From Flavobacteriales bacterium (GTDB taxonomy: Bacteria; Bacteroidota; Bacteroidia; Flavobacteriales_D; Sanyastnellaceae): 29,656 nucleotides of DNA. The notes under the pieces were generated by a model that saw only the letters and a program-made list of their open reading frames with translations, ran no database searches and was not told where the DNA came from. Each line of letters begins with the position of its first letter. Within the stretch, counting starts at the first letter, position 1. A program made the position numbers and the translations under genes. Positions 1-8,345 of this stretch are shown here, in pieces. Location: positions 1-29,656 of the forward strand of contig DQKQ01000011.1 of assembly GCA_015660615.1 (NCBI GenBank), in the 5' to 3' direction.

Positions 1-991
1 AAAATGGTCCAATAGGAACACTAACATTTTGAATAAACTCATTATTATACATTGTGGGCGCATCCTCACCTATCTGAATTTTAATCCCTGTATTTTCCTG
101 ATTATTTGCAGTAGTACCAAAGTTGGTATGGGCAACATGCAAACTGTCTCTCATTTGGAATTCTGGATTATCCATATAATGAGTCCAAGGCATAGCGGAG
201 AAATTCCTCAGCAAAGTATATGGAGGATATAAGAATGCTAATTCTTCTTGTGGATTTCCTATTAATCCATTTTCAGCTACAAAAACGTAATCTATATGCC
301 ATAAATCTGCATTCCCCTCTAAAGTTCCATAATTGCGAAACCTAAATTGGAATGAATTATGAAGGTGAATTCCATCATAAATAGGGATAACAACTTGAAT
401 GAATTCGTCTGTTGTTATCGTGTCATTAGACCAAACCCGTGTCCAAATATCGCCTTCAAATCCAATTGACTTAAACTCAACAACAAGGCTATCCTCACCT
501 AAATCAGGTGCATTTCCTATACCACCTCCCTCAAACCAAAACGATAAGTTAACATTATTATCAGCTGTCATACCACCTAATAAAATCTTTCTTGAGGTAA
601 GAGTATCAGCCCAACCATGTGGATCACTGCTACTAAACATATATGGATATCCACCATCATCTAAACCATCAAGGGTAGCAACGCCAATAGTAGGCGGGTT
701 AATTGCAAATGTAGAAGTGCGTCTCACGGGGCTTGAATCCCATCTAACTAACTCGGGTCTGTCTATACCTGATTCCTCAAAAGAGCTTGGCCAAGCAAAA
801 TCATCTAAGAAAGGAAGCCCCATAGGCGCGCTACCCCCTCCCCTTGAGTTTACGTCCGAAGTAATTCTCTTGTCATGATTTATTTTAATAAATTGCAAAT
901 CTCTTTCTAATTCTTGAGATAAAATATCTGTTGCTGAAAGAGCGAAAATTAAGGTAAGTATAAAATAATTTGTTGGAAATTTTATGGTCAT
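1..991 (-). CDS. Secreted protein, N-terminal part, truncated by the window edge
   Basis: I found this by translating the minus strand. An open frame starts at ATG 991 and continues without a stop for 330 codons to the left edge, so the C-terminus is outside the window. The N-terminus looks like a signal peptide: a short basic start, a hydrophobic stretch (about residues 8-20) and a likely cleavage near ILSQ-ELER. The mature part has the segments LPFLDDFAWP (about 59-68), NPPTIGVATLDGLDDGGYPY (about 98-117), LSFWFEGGG (about 148-156) and WHIDYVFV (about 232-239). I recall this pattern from large Bacteroidota surface proteins, often ending in a type IX secretion (T9SS) sorting domain; that end is not visible here. 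The middle may be a lectin/MAM-like beta-sandwich, which is inference. It lies 14 nt downstream of the PASTA gene and is probably co-transcribed with it. An ATG at 1000 is followed at once by TAA, so 991 is the start. Confidence 0.75.
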   Translation of the reverse strand, partial: MTIKFPTNYFILTLIFALSATDILSQELERDLQFIKINHDKRITSDVNSRGGGSAPMGLPFLDDFAWPSSFEESGIDRPELVRWDSSPVRRTSTFAINPPTIGVATLDGLDDGGYPYMFSSSDPHGWADTLTSRKILLGGMTADNNVNLSFWFEGGGIGNAPDLGEDSLVVEFKSIGFEGDIWTRVWSNDTITTDEFIQVVIPIYDGIHLHNSFQFRFRNYGTLEGNADLWHIDYVFVAENGLIGNPQEELAFLYPPYTLLRNFSAMPWTHYMDNPEFQMRDSLHVAHTNFGTTANNQENTGIKIQIGEDAPTMYNNEFIQNVSVPIGPF

Positions 992-1005
992 AATTTACAT
1001 TATTT

Positions 1006-1767
1006 TCAATTTTTTAGAATTACGTCAATAGACGTTCCAGCTTTAACCCTACCTCTAGATGAAGATGGAAACTGGCGAAATACTCGTGCATTTGTTGTAT
1101 CACTAGATGTTATAACCGAATCGGTATACTCAACATAACCTAATGAAAGAGATGACTCTGTCAATTTAGACGATGTTTCAGATAACGATAACCCTAATAA
1201 ATAAGGTATTCTTACTTTAACAAGGGAAGACTTCCCTATAACTAAAACAATCTTAGAGCCCCTAACTCTTCTATCATCTGAAGATAAAGAAAATCCCTTT
1301 GACTCAACTCTTACAACTTTTCCTTCGAGTATAATGTTAGGCTCCTCACTAACCTGAACGATAAAACCTTTACGTTCTAAAATTATTTTTGCTAATATTG
1401 CGTCCTGGCCTTCATATACAGAAATAGCTTCGGAGGGAGGTGTTATTCTGAATGTTGTAAGGTAAACAGGTCTTCCACTTTTGACTAAACTTCCTTCTTT
1501 AGGCGTTTGTTCAAGTATTGAGCCTGGAACTGCAGAAACACTATAAACGGAGTCGAGATGAATTGCTTCCAGTTCCAATTCCGATAGTATAGAAATGGCA
1601 GAATCTAATGACAAATTAAGGATGTTGGGTACATAGCGCTCTGACCATGGCCTACTATTTATCTGTAAAGAGAGCATGCTCACACTAATAAGAACTACCC
1701 ATACTCCACCTACACTCAGTATCGTGAGGATAAAAGTTTTACTAAATAAGAAGTTCCTTAAGTTCAT
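1006..1767 (-). CDS. Membrane-anchored PASTA-domain protein
   Basis: The product is a 253-residue bitopic protein. It has a short basic N-terminus (MNLRNFLFSK), one transmembrane helix at about residues 11-33, and then about 215 residues outside the cytoplasmic membrane. These divide into three PASTA-like units. Unit 1 is about 44-106 (YVPNILNLSLDSA, later GSILEQTPKEGSLVKSG). Unit 2 is about 107-178 and degenerate. Unit 3 is about 184-253 (RIPYLLGLSLSET, later RVFRQFPSSSRGRVKAGTSI). PASTA domains in other bacteria bind muropeptides or support PBP and kinase function. No kinase domain is present, so this is a stand-alone PASTA protein; a role in envelope sensing or peptidoglycan binding is inference. 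It follows purL after 18 nt and precedes the secreted-protein gene at 991. Confidence 0.8.
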   Translation of the reverse strand: MNLRNFLFSKTFILTILSVGGVWVVLISVSMLSLQINSRPWSERYVPNILNLSLDSAISILSELELEAIHLDSVYSVSAVPGSILEQTPKEGSLVKSGRPVYLTTFRITPPSEAISVYEGQDAILAKIILERKGFIVQVSEEPNIILEGKVVRVESKGFSLSSDDRRVRGSKIVLVIGKSSLVKVRIPYLLGLSLSETSSKLTESSLSLGYVEYTDSVITSSDTTNARVFRQFPSSSRGRVKAGTSIDVILKN

Positions 1768-1785
1768 GCTTAAATAATAAAAGAT

Positions 1786-4038
1786 CTATAAATCTAAAGC
1801 TTCTTCAAAGCCATTATCATAGTATGCACGGAGTTCAGAACAGAACCCAACATGTTCTTCATCTACAACAATTTTACCTTTTGTTACATGTCCTAAAAGA
1901 ACCGCTCCAACTTTATTTGCATCACAAACGTCAAAAAAGTCGTCTTGATCCTCCTCAGATAAAGTGACGATAATTCTACCTTGTGCTTCTCCGAATAGGA
2001 ATCCGTCTATGCGTAGCTCATCATCAGAAACGATATCAAAACCAAGCATATTTGGCATTGACATTTCTAAAAGAGTAGTGAAAAGTCCTCCATCACTAAT
2101 ATCGTGAGCTGCCGTAACAAGATTTTTTGAAATGAGTTCTCTTATACATACGTGAAGAGCTTCTTCTTGTGTTAAGTTGAATTTAGGAGCAGGTGACTGC
2201 TTAACACCTACAATATTTGCTAGATATTCAGATGAATTAATACAATCAGACATTTCTCCTAAATGAAAAATAAGTTCCCCCTTTTCCTTAAAATCTAAGG
2301 ACATATGTTTATCTCTATCTTCAATAATCCCAACCATTCCTATAGTAGGAGTTGGAAAAACAGATGTTGAGGTACCATCCTCGTTTGCAGTTTGGTTATA
2401 AAAACTAACATTACCACCTGTTACCGGAGTTTTATATTTCTCACAAGCACGACTCATACCCTTTATTGCTCCCACAAACTGCCAGTAAACCTCTGTGTTA
2501 TAAGGATTACCAAAATTTAAGCAGTTGGTAATCGCTGAAGGGGTTGCTCCTGTACAACTAATATTACGTGCAGCTTCAGAAACTGCAATAGCAGTGCCTA
2601 CTTCTGGATCAGCTTGAACATAACGAGAGTTACAATCAACCGTTAAGGCAAGACCCTTTTTAGAGCCGCGTACAGACACTACACCAGCGTCAGAAGGTCT
2701 ATTTGTAGTCCTGTTTAAAGTCCCAACCATACTGTCGTACTGCTCCCAAACCCATTTCTTTGAAGCTATATTAGGAAGACATATAATGTCCGTAGCAATT
2801 TCAAGTGCTTTCTTAAGTGAAGGAACTTCAACTGATTCAGGGTTAAAAGCTTGAGATTCCGCAAACCAAGATGGCTCAGAATACTCACGCTCATAAATTG
2901 GAGCTCCTCCACCCAAAACAAGTGTAGAAGCAGGAACTTGAGCAACTATCTCATTATCTACATAGAAATTGATATTATCGCCTTCAGTCACCTGACCAAT
3001 TGGGACCGCATGAAGATCCCACTTCTTGAAGATATCCTCTACTACTTTTTCTTTCCCTGGAGCAACTACAACTAACATTCGCTCCTGAGATTCTGATAGT
3101 AGAATTTCAAACGGCTCCATATCCGCTTGACGAAGAGGAACCTTATCTAGGTATATATCCATTCCCACGTTTCCTGCAGCGCTCATCTCAGAAGTAGAAC
3201 AAGTAATACCAGCAGCACCCATATCCTGCATTCCTATTATTGCATCAGTTTTTGCAAGTTCAAGTGACGCTTCCATAAGAAGTTTCTCTTGGAACGGATC
3301 TCCAACCTGTACTGATGGTAAATCATCCGCCGACTCAGTCGTGATGTCTTTTGAAGCGAAAGAAGCCCCTTGAATCCCATCTTTACCAGTATCAGAACCC
3401 ACAATGTAAACAGCATTACCTGGACCATTTGCTGTAGCAGAAATAATTTCTTTTGCATCTAAAAGACCCACTGACATAGCATTGATGAGTGGGTTAACTT
3501 GATAACAAGGGTCAAAGAAGACCTCTCCTCCGACTACAGGTATTCCAAAACTGTTTCCGTAATCTCCGATACCTTTAACAACGCCCTCCAGAAGCCACTT
3601 AGTACGTGGATGGTCAGGATCACCGAAACGAAGACTGTTTAACTGAGCAATAGGCCTAGCTCCCATTGTGAAAATATCACGATTAATCCCTCCAACACCA
3701 GTTGCAGCTCCTTGATATGGTTCAATAGCAGAGGGGTGGTTATGACTTTCTATCTTGAAAGCACACCCAATTCCATCACCTAAGTCAATAATCCCGGCAT
3801 TTTCCTCACCAGCCTTAACGAGCATTTGATCTCCGTCTTTAGGAAGTGTTTTAAGCCATTTAATAGAGTTCTTATATGAGCAATGCTCACTCCACATAAC
3901 AGAATAGATACACATTTCTGTAAAATTAGGAACTCTTCCAAGGATTTTCTTGATTGATTTAAACTCGTCAGGAGTTAGGCCCATATCCTGAGCTTGTATC
4001 AGTGTAGAAGGGGCAGTTGAGGCGGTTATAGTAGGCAT
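1786..4038 (-). CDS. purL: Phosphoribosylformylglycinamidine synthase, small PurL subunit
   Basis: PurL catalyses ATP-dependent amidation of FGAR to FGAM in de novo purine synthesis in the cytoplasm. At 750 residues this is the small type, which needs separate PurQ (glutaminase) and PurS partners; neither is in the window. Recognisable segments are MWSEHCSYKNS (about 48-58, with the conserved active-site His), the ATP/metal-binding KIESHNHPSAIEPYQGAATG (about 95-114), GVGGINRDIFTMGARP, and GDYGNSFGIPVVGGE. The later AIRS-type repeat is marked by TGGNVSFYNQT and the C-terminal AAHDISDGGL. The start MPTITAST at 4038 gives a full-length family N-terminus. Its upstream neighbour dtd is divergent across 100 bp. 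A TACCTTTA element at 4080-4073 (minus) could be its -7 box, but I see no matching -33 element. Downstream come the PASTA and secreted-protein genes in the same direction. Confidence 0.97.
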   Translation of the reverse strand: MPTITASTAPSTLIQAQDMGLTPDEFKSIKKILGRVPNFTEMCIYSVMWSEHCSYKNSIKWLKTLPKDGDQMLVKAGEENAGIIDLGDGIGCAFKIESHNHPSAIEPYQGAATGVGGINRDIFTMGARPIAQLNSLRFGDPDHPRTKWLLEGVVKGIGDYGNSFGIPVVGGEVFFDPCYQVNPLINAMSVGLLDAKEIISATANGPGNAVYIVGSDTGKDGIQGASFASKDITTESADDLPSVQVGDPFQEKLLMEASLELAKTDAIIGMQDMGAAGITCSTSEMSAAGNVGMDIYLDKVPLRQADMEPFEILLSESQERMLVVVAPGKEKVVEDIFKKWDLHAVPIGQVTEGDNINFYVDNEIVAQVPASTLVLGGGAPIYEREYSEPSWFAESQAFNPESVEVPSLKKALEIATDIICLPNIASKKWVWEQYDSMVGTLNRTTNRPSDAGVVSVRGSKKGLALTVDCNSRYVQADPEVGTAIAVSEAARNISCTGATPSAITNCLNFGNPYNTEVYWQFVGAIKGMSRACEKYKTPVTGGNVSFYNQTANEDGTSTSVFPTPTIGMVGIIEDRDKHMSLDFKEKGELIFHLGEMSDCINSSEYLANIVGVKQSPAPKFNLTQEEALHVCIRELISKNLVTAAHDISDGGLFTTLLEMSMPNMLGFDIVSDDELRIDGFLFGEAQGRIIVTLSEEDQDDFFDVCDANKVGAVLLGHVTKGKIVVDEEHVGFCSELRAYYDNGFEEALDL

Positions 4039-4104
4039 AGAATGGGAGTAAAATGCGTTTCAATTGAATGTGTAAAGGTAGCAACGCATCGGTAATTTAT
4101 ACAC

Positions 4105-4134
4105 TTGAAATTAGACAATCATAGGGTAACTTTC
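4105..4134 (+). promoter_or_regulatory. Putative Bacteroidota-type promoter for dtd, leaderless
   Basis: TTG at 4105-4107 is followed by a 19-nt spacer and TAACTTTC at 4127-4134. The latter matches the Bacteroidota -7 element TAnnTTTG except for its last base. Only four bases separate the box from the dtd ATG at 4139, so the transcript would start at or next to the start codon. The motifs are seen; promoter activity is inferred. Confidence 0.45.
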
Positions 4135-4138
4135 GCAC

Positions 4139-4591
4139 ATGAAAGCTGTAATTCAAAGGGTAAGTAAGTCTAGCGTGAAAGTTAATGGGAAAACCTTAGG
4201 CCAAACGTCTCTAGGACTATTGATTTTACTAGGCATTGAAGAGGTTGACAATAGAACTGATGTCGAATGGCTCGCAAAAAAAGTGATAGGTTTACGAATC
4301 TTTTCTGACGAACATGGAAAGATGAATCTTAATATCGAAGCCGCAAGAGGTGAATTGTTAGTAATCTCGCAATTTACTTTGCACGCATCCACTAAAAAAG
4401 GCACGCGCCCATCCTTCATCAAAGCAGCTCGCCCTGAGCAAGCTATACCACTTTACGAGGCGTTTATTGAGGAGTGTGAAAAATTGATTGGAAAAAGTGT
4501 TGCAAGGGGAAAGTTCGGTGCAGATATGCAGGTAGAACTAATCAATGACGGCCCTGTGACAATAACGATAGACACTCAAAACAAAGAATAA
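4139..4591 (+). CDS. dtd: D-aminoacyl-tRNA deacylase
   Basis: This 150-residue cytoplasmic enzyme hydrolyses D-aminoacyl-tRNA (and glycyl-tRNA-Ala), protecting translation from the wrong chirality. The length is standard for the family. Signature segments are the N-terminus MKAVIQRVSKSSVKV, the active-site strand LVISQFTLHASTKKGTRPSF (about 84-103) and the C-terminal FGADMQVELINDGPVTI (about 125-141), which carries the conserved Gly-Pro that reads substrate chirality. It is a single-gene plus-strand unit with its own putative promoter. Its stop codon ends one base before the stop of the convergent nadE gene, leaving no intergenic room for a terminator. Confidence 0.96.
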   Translation: MKAVIQRVSKSSVKVNGKTLGQTSLGLLILLGIEEVDNRTDVEWLAKKVIGLRIFSDEHGKMNLNIEAARGELLVISQFTLHASTKKGTRPSFIKAARPEQAIPLYEAFIEECEKLIGKSVARGKFGADMQVELINDGPVTITIDTQNKE

Positions 4592-4592
4592 A

Positions 4593-5390
4593 CTATCGTG
4601 GTATAGTACAAACAGGGATGGGGAGCATTTTATGCTGATTTGCTTTATTCAACCTCGTGTATATTTCATACACATCAAGAGCTCGACCGGAGAGTGTTGA
4701 CGGGTCGCCTTGATCTTCTGAGAATTTCATGGCAATTTCGAGTTCTGGATAGGAAGCTCCTATTTGGTCTTCATCATTGCGATTGTCACCCCAAAGCCCA
4801 TCTGTAGGGGCCGCTTCTAAAATACTTCTCGGCACACCTATCGCCTCAGCCACTTTGTAAACTTCGCTTTTAACAAGATCGGCAATGGGGCTAATATCTA
4901 CACCTCCATCACCATATTTAGTAAAGAATCCCACTCCGAAATCTTCAATTTTATTTCCCGTCCCGACTACGAGACCGCGCCTCTGAGTAGCGATAGCGTA
5001 TAGAGTAGTCATCCTTAATCTAGCCCGTGTATTTGCGAAAGCTAGGCCGCCTGAATCATCTTCAATTTGGGGCAATGCCGATTTCGTTGCCTCATAAACT
5101 TCATTCAGTGGCACAGTGATCATTTCGAAGTTGTTAAAACGACTCTCTAGTAATTTACAAATCTCCCTAGATCGTGCCATCTCTGACGACGCCTGATAAA
5201 TGGGCATATCGACCGCATACACTGGGCGCCCAGTCATAAGACAAAGCGTTGCTGTTACCGCTGAATCAACACCTCCACTAACACCCACAACAAATGAATC
5301 AATATTTGCTGCGTCGGCGTAATCGTTAATCCATGATGAAATAAACTTAGCTATCTCAATTCCATTAAATTCTGAGGATACAGCAGACAT
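4593..5390 (-). CDS. nadE: NH3-dependent NAD+ synthetase
   Basis: NadE converts deamido-NAD+ to NAD+ using ATP and ammonia, the last step of NAD synthesis. The 265-residue length fits the short ammonia-dependent form; there is no N-terminal glutaminase domain. The ATP-pyrophosphatase P-loop is SGGVDSA (about 38-44) in FVVGVSGGVDSAVTATLC. Other NadE-like segments are ANTRARLRMTTLYAIA, VVGTGNKIEDFGVGFFTKYG, DGGVDISPIADLVKSEVY and PTDGLWGDNRNDEDQIG. The ATG at 5390 lies only two bases after the stop of the upstream beta-barrel gene, so the two are surely co-transcribed. Its 3' end faces dtd with a 1-nt gap. Confidence 0.95.
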   Translation of the reverse strand: MSAVSSEFNGIEIAKFISSWINDYADAANIDSFVVGVSGGVDSAVTATLCLMTGRPVYAVDMPIYQASSEMARSREICKLLESRFNNFEMITVPLNEVYEATKSALPQIEDDSGGLAFANTRARLRMTTLYAIATQRRGLVVGTGNKIEDFGVGFFTKYGDGGVDISPIADLVKSEVYKVAEAIGVPRSILEAAPTDGLWGDNRNDEDQIGASYPELEIAMKFSEDQGDPSTLSGRALDVYEIYTRLNKANQHKMLPIPVCTIPR

Positions 5391-5392
5391 CG

Positions 5393-6196
5393 TTAAAACA
5401 AAACACCGACTGACAACTCTAGAAATCTATCATTTCCTTTCATAATTCCAGGAATTGGAGAGCCGTTGATTACTTCTGGGACACCGCTATCAAATTTGAT
5501 TAAATCTACATCCTTATGAACATTACTGAACGATGAGTTGTAATTAAGCCCTATAGTTAAGGATGTTGAACCCGTTAAATTTTTCTCTATTCCACCACCT
5601 ACAATCACAGCAGCCCTAAAGAATTTTATATCTTCTGTTATATCCACACCCTCGTTAATCGTCCAGCCATCGGATGTTACATTAACCCAATCATCTCCAT
5701 CAAACTCCCAGCTTAGATGCCTACCATCTGTTGCTAAAGATTTCACATTCATACCTAAGCCAAAACCAAATTTGCTGAAAATTTTCATATAACCTATTTC
5801 CTTAGTACGCATTTTAAACGTAAAAGGTAATTCTACATACTGCAAACTATAAGTTCTATCAACATCTAAAATCTCACTAATAGCGTCAGGGTTCATAACT
5901 TGATACGTAAGATCAGATCCAGTATTAAAAATGTGCACGCCTAGGCCTAAAGCGTAATTTTCAGAAAATAAAATATCTGCAATAAATTCATATCCGAAAT
6001 TTAAATTTGCTCCACTTGGTATATGATCATAGTCTGAAGATACCATCCATGCTGCATTAGGTGTAACCGCAAGTCCCATTCTTAAATCTTGGGCTGATGT
6101 TTTATTTGAAAAGAGCAAGGCTGAACTTGCAATAAAACCTAGTAATATTGCGGTTGATAGAGAAGAAGTTTGACTGTTGCGCATAAGTGTGCTCAT
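5393..6196 (-). CDS. Outer-membrane beta-barrel protein (PorT-like family)
   Basis: Starting at ATG 6196, the product is 267 residues (263 if ATG 6184 is used). It begins with a hydrophobic signal sequence ending near NKTSAQ-DLRM. The rest is an alternation of short beta strands with Gly and aromatic residues, for example FGYEFIADILFSENYALGLG, YVELPFTFKMRT, FSKFGFGLGMN, AAVIVGGGIEKNL and FLELSVGVLF. The last ends in an aromatic residue, as beta-barrels usually do. This fits a small outer-membrane barrel of the OMP_b-brl/PorT-like type; the substrate or role is unknown. The frame is open upstream to 6349, but that extension would cross the divergent promoters and the start of gldB and has no signal-like start. 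It is followed after 2 bp by nadE, so NAD synthesis appears to be cotranscribed with it. Confidence 0.72.
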   Translation of the reverse strand: MSTLMRNSQTSSLSTAILLGFIASSALLFSNKTSAQDLRMGLAVTPNAAWMVSSDYDHIPSGANLNFGYEFIADILFSENYALGLGVHIFNTGSDLTYQVMNPDAISEILDVDRTYSLQYVELPFTFKMRTKEIGYMKIFSKFGFGLGMNVKSLATDGRHLSWEFDGDDWVNVTSDGWTINEGVDITEDIKFFRAAVIVGGGIEKNLTGSTSLTIGLNYNSSFSNVHKDVDLIKFDSGVPEVINGSPIPGIMKGNDRFLELSVGVLF

Positions 6197-6201
6197 CTTT
6201 G
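6169..6201 (+). promoter_or_regulatory. Putative promoter for gldB
   Basis: TTTG at 6169-6172, a 21-nt spacer and CATCTTTG at 6194-6201 match the Bacteroidota layout (TTTG, then TAnnTTTG) except for C in place of the first T. Transcription would begin about 28 nt before the gldB ATG. The -7 box overlaps the start codon of the divergent barrel gene. Activity is inferred. Confidence 0.35.
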
Positions 6202-6213
6202 CAGTTGTGAAAG

Positions 6214-6243
6214 TAAAATTAAACGAAAATACCATGAGTTCAA
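6214..6243 (-). promoter_or_regulatory. Putative promoter for the beta-barrel/nadE unit
   Basis: On the minus strand TTG (6243-6241) is followed by a 19-nt spacer and TAATTTTA (6221-6214), one base off TAnnTTTG. Predicted transcription begins about 12 nt before ATG 6196. The -33 element lies inside the first codons of gldB. Activity is inferred. Confidence 0.35.
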
Positions 6244-7328
6244 GCGAAAGTCGTACCACTTTTTTGACATGTTTATTGTGGAGAAGAAATAAAGTTACAT
6301 CTCTGCTAGGTTTAATACTGATATCCTTTATAACATTATCGTCTTGCACGGAAGATAAATGGACAGTCGATGTTAGTGAGATTACACTACCTACTGATTT
6401 TTCTGTTAGAAATTTTAACCAGGAAATTCAATATCTATCTGAAAACGACTCTAGCTCTCTTATTCAACTGAGACATAATTACAAATTCTTTTTGACAGAT
6501 TATTGTGAGGATATTTTAAAAATAGGGAATTCTCAATCAATAGAAACAATTGACAAATTAAAGGATTTTGTGGCACACCCTGACACAAGAGAAACGCTTT
6601 TAGCAATTGACTCAACTTCTGGTGATACTGAATTTTTGAAGGAAGTTTCTTTAGATCTTGAAAACGGGTTTAAGAGACTTCACGTATTTATGCCCGACGA
6701 AATAATTCCTGAAGTTATCTGGATGAATAGAGGATTCAATTTCGCTATCTACCCGCGAGATGAATTTGTAGCAGTGGGGTTAGAATGGTTTTTAGGTCCT
6801 GAACATCCCATACTAGAGCTTTTGCCTCCAGATAGATTTCCTAAATACCAACAACTTAGAATGCACCCAGACTTAATGGCAGCAGATGCAATGAAAGGAT
6901 GGATGCTTGTTCACTTTATCAATCGAGGGTACACGGGAGAAAAATGTATAGATGACATTCTTTACTGGGGGAAAGTGTTGTGGCTGTTAGGTAAATGTAT
7001 GCCTGAACAATTTGAGCATGTACTTATGGATTGGACTCCAGAGGATTTAGAATGGGCTAAGGCAAATGAAACAGCTATTTGGTTAGAACTTCAACCTGCT
7101 AATGTGCTATTCGAAACAAATCGCACGGTATTCCACCGTTGGGTAACAGATGGTCCATTTACCAAGTTTGGCTCCATACCTCAAGAAAGCCCTGACAGAC
7201 TAGGAGTATGGATGGGGTTGAGAATTGTTGAGAATTTTATGGAGAAAAATCCTGAAACTTCAGCAGAGCAGCTGTTTTCAGAGACCGATTATATTCCATT
7301 CCTTAAATCTTACCGACCTGAGCGATAA
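6234..7328 (+). CDS. gldB: Gliding motility lipoprotein GldB
   Basis: The product is a 364-residue lipoprotein counted from ATG 6234. An n-region WRRNK and a hydrophobic stretch lead to a lipobox LSSC, with lipidated Cys at about residue 38. The mature protein starts TEDKWTVDVSEI. Family-like features are the spacing of VGLEWFLGPEHP (about 182-193), LLPPDRFPKYQQLRMHPDLM and a C-terminal PETSAEQLF...YIPFLKSYRPER. In Flavobacterium johnsoniae GldB is required for gliding and stable motility machinery; its biochemistry is not settled. The frame is open upstream to 6177, but those 19 residues are charged and would precede the signal, so 6234 is preferred. gldC follows after 27 bp. Confidence 0.88.
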   Translation: MSSSESRTTFLTCLLWRRNKVTSLLGLILISFITLSSCTEDKWTVDVSEITLPTDFSVRNFNQEIQYLSENDSSSLIQLRHNYKFFLTDYCEDILKIGNSQSIETIDKLKDFVAHPDTRETLLAIDSTSGDTEFLKEVSLDLENGFKRLHVFMPDEIIPEVIWMNRGFNFAIYPRDEFVAVGLEWFLGPEHPILELLPPDRFPKYQQLRMHPDLMAADAMKGWMLVHFINRGYTGEKCIDDILYWGKVLWLLGKCMPEQFEHVLMDWTPEDLEWAKANETAIWLELQPANVLFETNRTVFHRWVTDGPFTKFGSIPQESPDRLGVWMGLRIVENFMEKNPETSAEQLFSETDYIPFLKSYRPER

Positions 7329-7343
7329 GTAACAGATAAATGC

Positions 7344-7351
7344 TAATTTTG
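7344..7351 (+). promoter_or_regulatory. Perfect TAnnTTTG element before gldC
   Basis: TAATTTTG is an exact match to the Bacteroidota -7 element and ends four bases before the gldC ATG. No TTG is present at the expected -33 position. It may drive a leaderless gldC transcript in addition to read-through from gldB. Confidence 0.4.
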
Positions 7352-7355
7352 CAAT

Positions 7356-7724
7356 ATGTCAGAAAACATCATTACAATCAAGGTTAGTACAGATGAAAAT
7401 CATGTGCCAACTGATATAGTTTGGTCAGCCGAAAGCGGAGATATTAAGAGTAGGCAAGCGAAAGCGATGTCGCTAGCGATGTGGGACGAGAAAGACGGAA
7501 CATCTATGAATATGGACCTCTGGACTAAGGATATGAGCGTCGATGAGATGAAGCGATTCGTTTGCGACAGCATGATGACTCTTGCAAGTACTTTAGAAAC
7601 TGCCACATCAGACAAAGGCCATGCTGAAGCAATGAGAGGATTTACTAGTGAACTTGCTAAAAGAATTGGAATTATAGACGCGAATGACGAAGGGGTAGAG
7701 GAAAATCCGACAAAATCAGAATAA
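7356..7724 (+). CDS. gldC: Gliding motility protein GldC
   Basis: GldC is a small cytoplasmic-looking protein (122 residues, no signal or membrane segment) of the Bacteroidota gliding system. Recognisable segments are ITIKVSTDENHVPTDIVWSA (about 6-25), KAMSLAMWDEKDGTSMNMDL (about 36-55) and DKGHAEAMRGFTSELAKRIG near residue 100. In F. johnsoniae, gldC loss impairs but does not abolish gliding, and the gene sits next to gldB as it does here. The C-terminus is an acidic tail. The last nine bases overlap the 3' end of the convergent engB gene. Confidence 0.92.
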   Translation: MSENIITIKVSTDENHVPTDIVWSAESGDIKSRQAKAMSLAMWDEKDGTSMNMDLWTKDMSVDEMKRFVCDSMMTLASTLETATSDKGHAEAMRGFTSELAKRIGIIDANDEGVEENPTKSE

Positions 7725-8342
7725 TACGTTTGTTGACTCAATAAAGTTTAACAGCTCTTCTTTCCCATCTCCCTTCTCGGCGCTTGTAATAAAAATAGGC
7801 GGCATCTTTTCCCACTGCTTAAGCATAATAGTCTCATACTTAGATTGAAATTCTGCACGTTCAGTCTTATTAAGCTTATCAACTTTTGTAAATACAAGAA
7901 CGAAAGGAAGCCCCACCTCACCCATATAAGCCATAAAATCAAGATCGACTTTTTGGGGGGGTAATCTAGAGTCAACTAGCATCATAGTGCACATTAAATT
8001 CTTTCTGCCCTCTAAAAACTGCTTTGACGTCCTTTCCCATTTCACTCTCTCAGATTTTTTAATTTTCGCATATCCAAACCCTGGCAAATCCGTTAGATAC
8101 CAAGACGTTTCCCCAGCCTTTTCTGCTATTTCATCACCGTTAATATCAAAGTGATTTATTAGCTGTGTCTTACCAGGTGTACTTGAAATTTTAGCTATGC
8201 TAGTCCTACCAACTACCATGTTAATAAGGGATGATTTGCCCACATTAGACCTTCCAATGAATGCGTATTCAGGCCTATCCATACTTGGACATTCTCTAGG
8301 ATGAGCGCTACTTTTTACAAAATCAACAGATCTGATTACCAT
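7716..8342 (-). CDS. engB: Ribosome-biogenesis GTPase EngB (YsxC/YihA)
   Basis: EngB is an essential TRAFAC-class GTPase needed for large ribosomal subunit assembly. The 208 residues contain, in order, G1 GRSNVGKS (30-37), a G2-region Thr in SSTPGKTQ, G3 DLPGFG, G4 TKVDK and the G5-like SAEKGDGKEE near the C-terminus. The start MVIRSVDFVKSSAHPRECP is typical for the family. It lies 3 bp downstream of the alpha/beta hydrolase gene and is presumably cotranscribed. Its 3' end overlaps gldC by 9 bp in the opposite orientation. Confidence 0.96.
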   Translation of the reverse strand: MVIRSVDFVKSSAHPRECPSMDRPEYAFIGRSNVGKSSLINMVVGRTSIAKISSTPGKTQLINHFDINGDEIAEKAGETSWYLTDLPGFGYAKIKKSERVKWERTSKQFLEGRKNLMCTMMLVDSRLPPQKVDLDFMAYMGEVGLPFVLVFTKVDKLNKTERAEFQSKYETIMLKQWEKMPPIFITSAEKGDGKEELLNFIESTNVLF

Positions 8343-8345
8343 GTA

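Noticed and set aside
399..878. Plus-strand open frame of 159 codons, and a shorter one at 29-232
   Set aside because: Both lie opposite a minus-strand frame that has a signal peptide and conserved-looking domains. Their own translations are low-complexity Ser/Pro-rich with no recognisable feature.
3237..3458. Minus-strand frame inside purL and similar frames opposite other genes
   Set aside because: Shadows of the well-supported gene in another frame, with no start context, domain or conserved motif.
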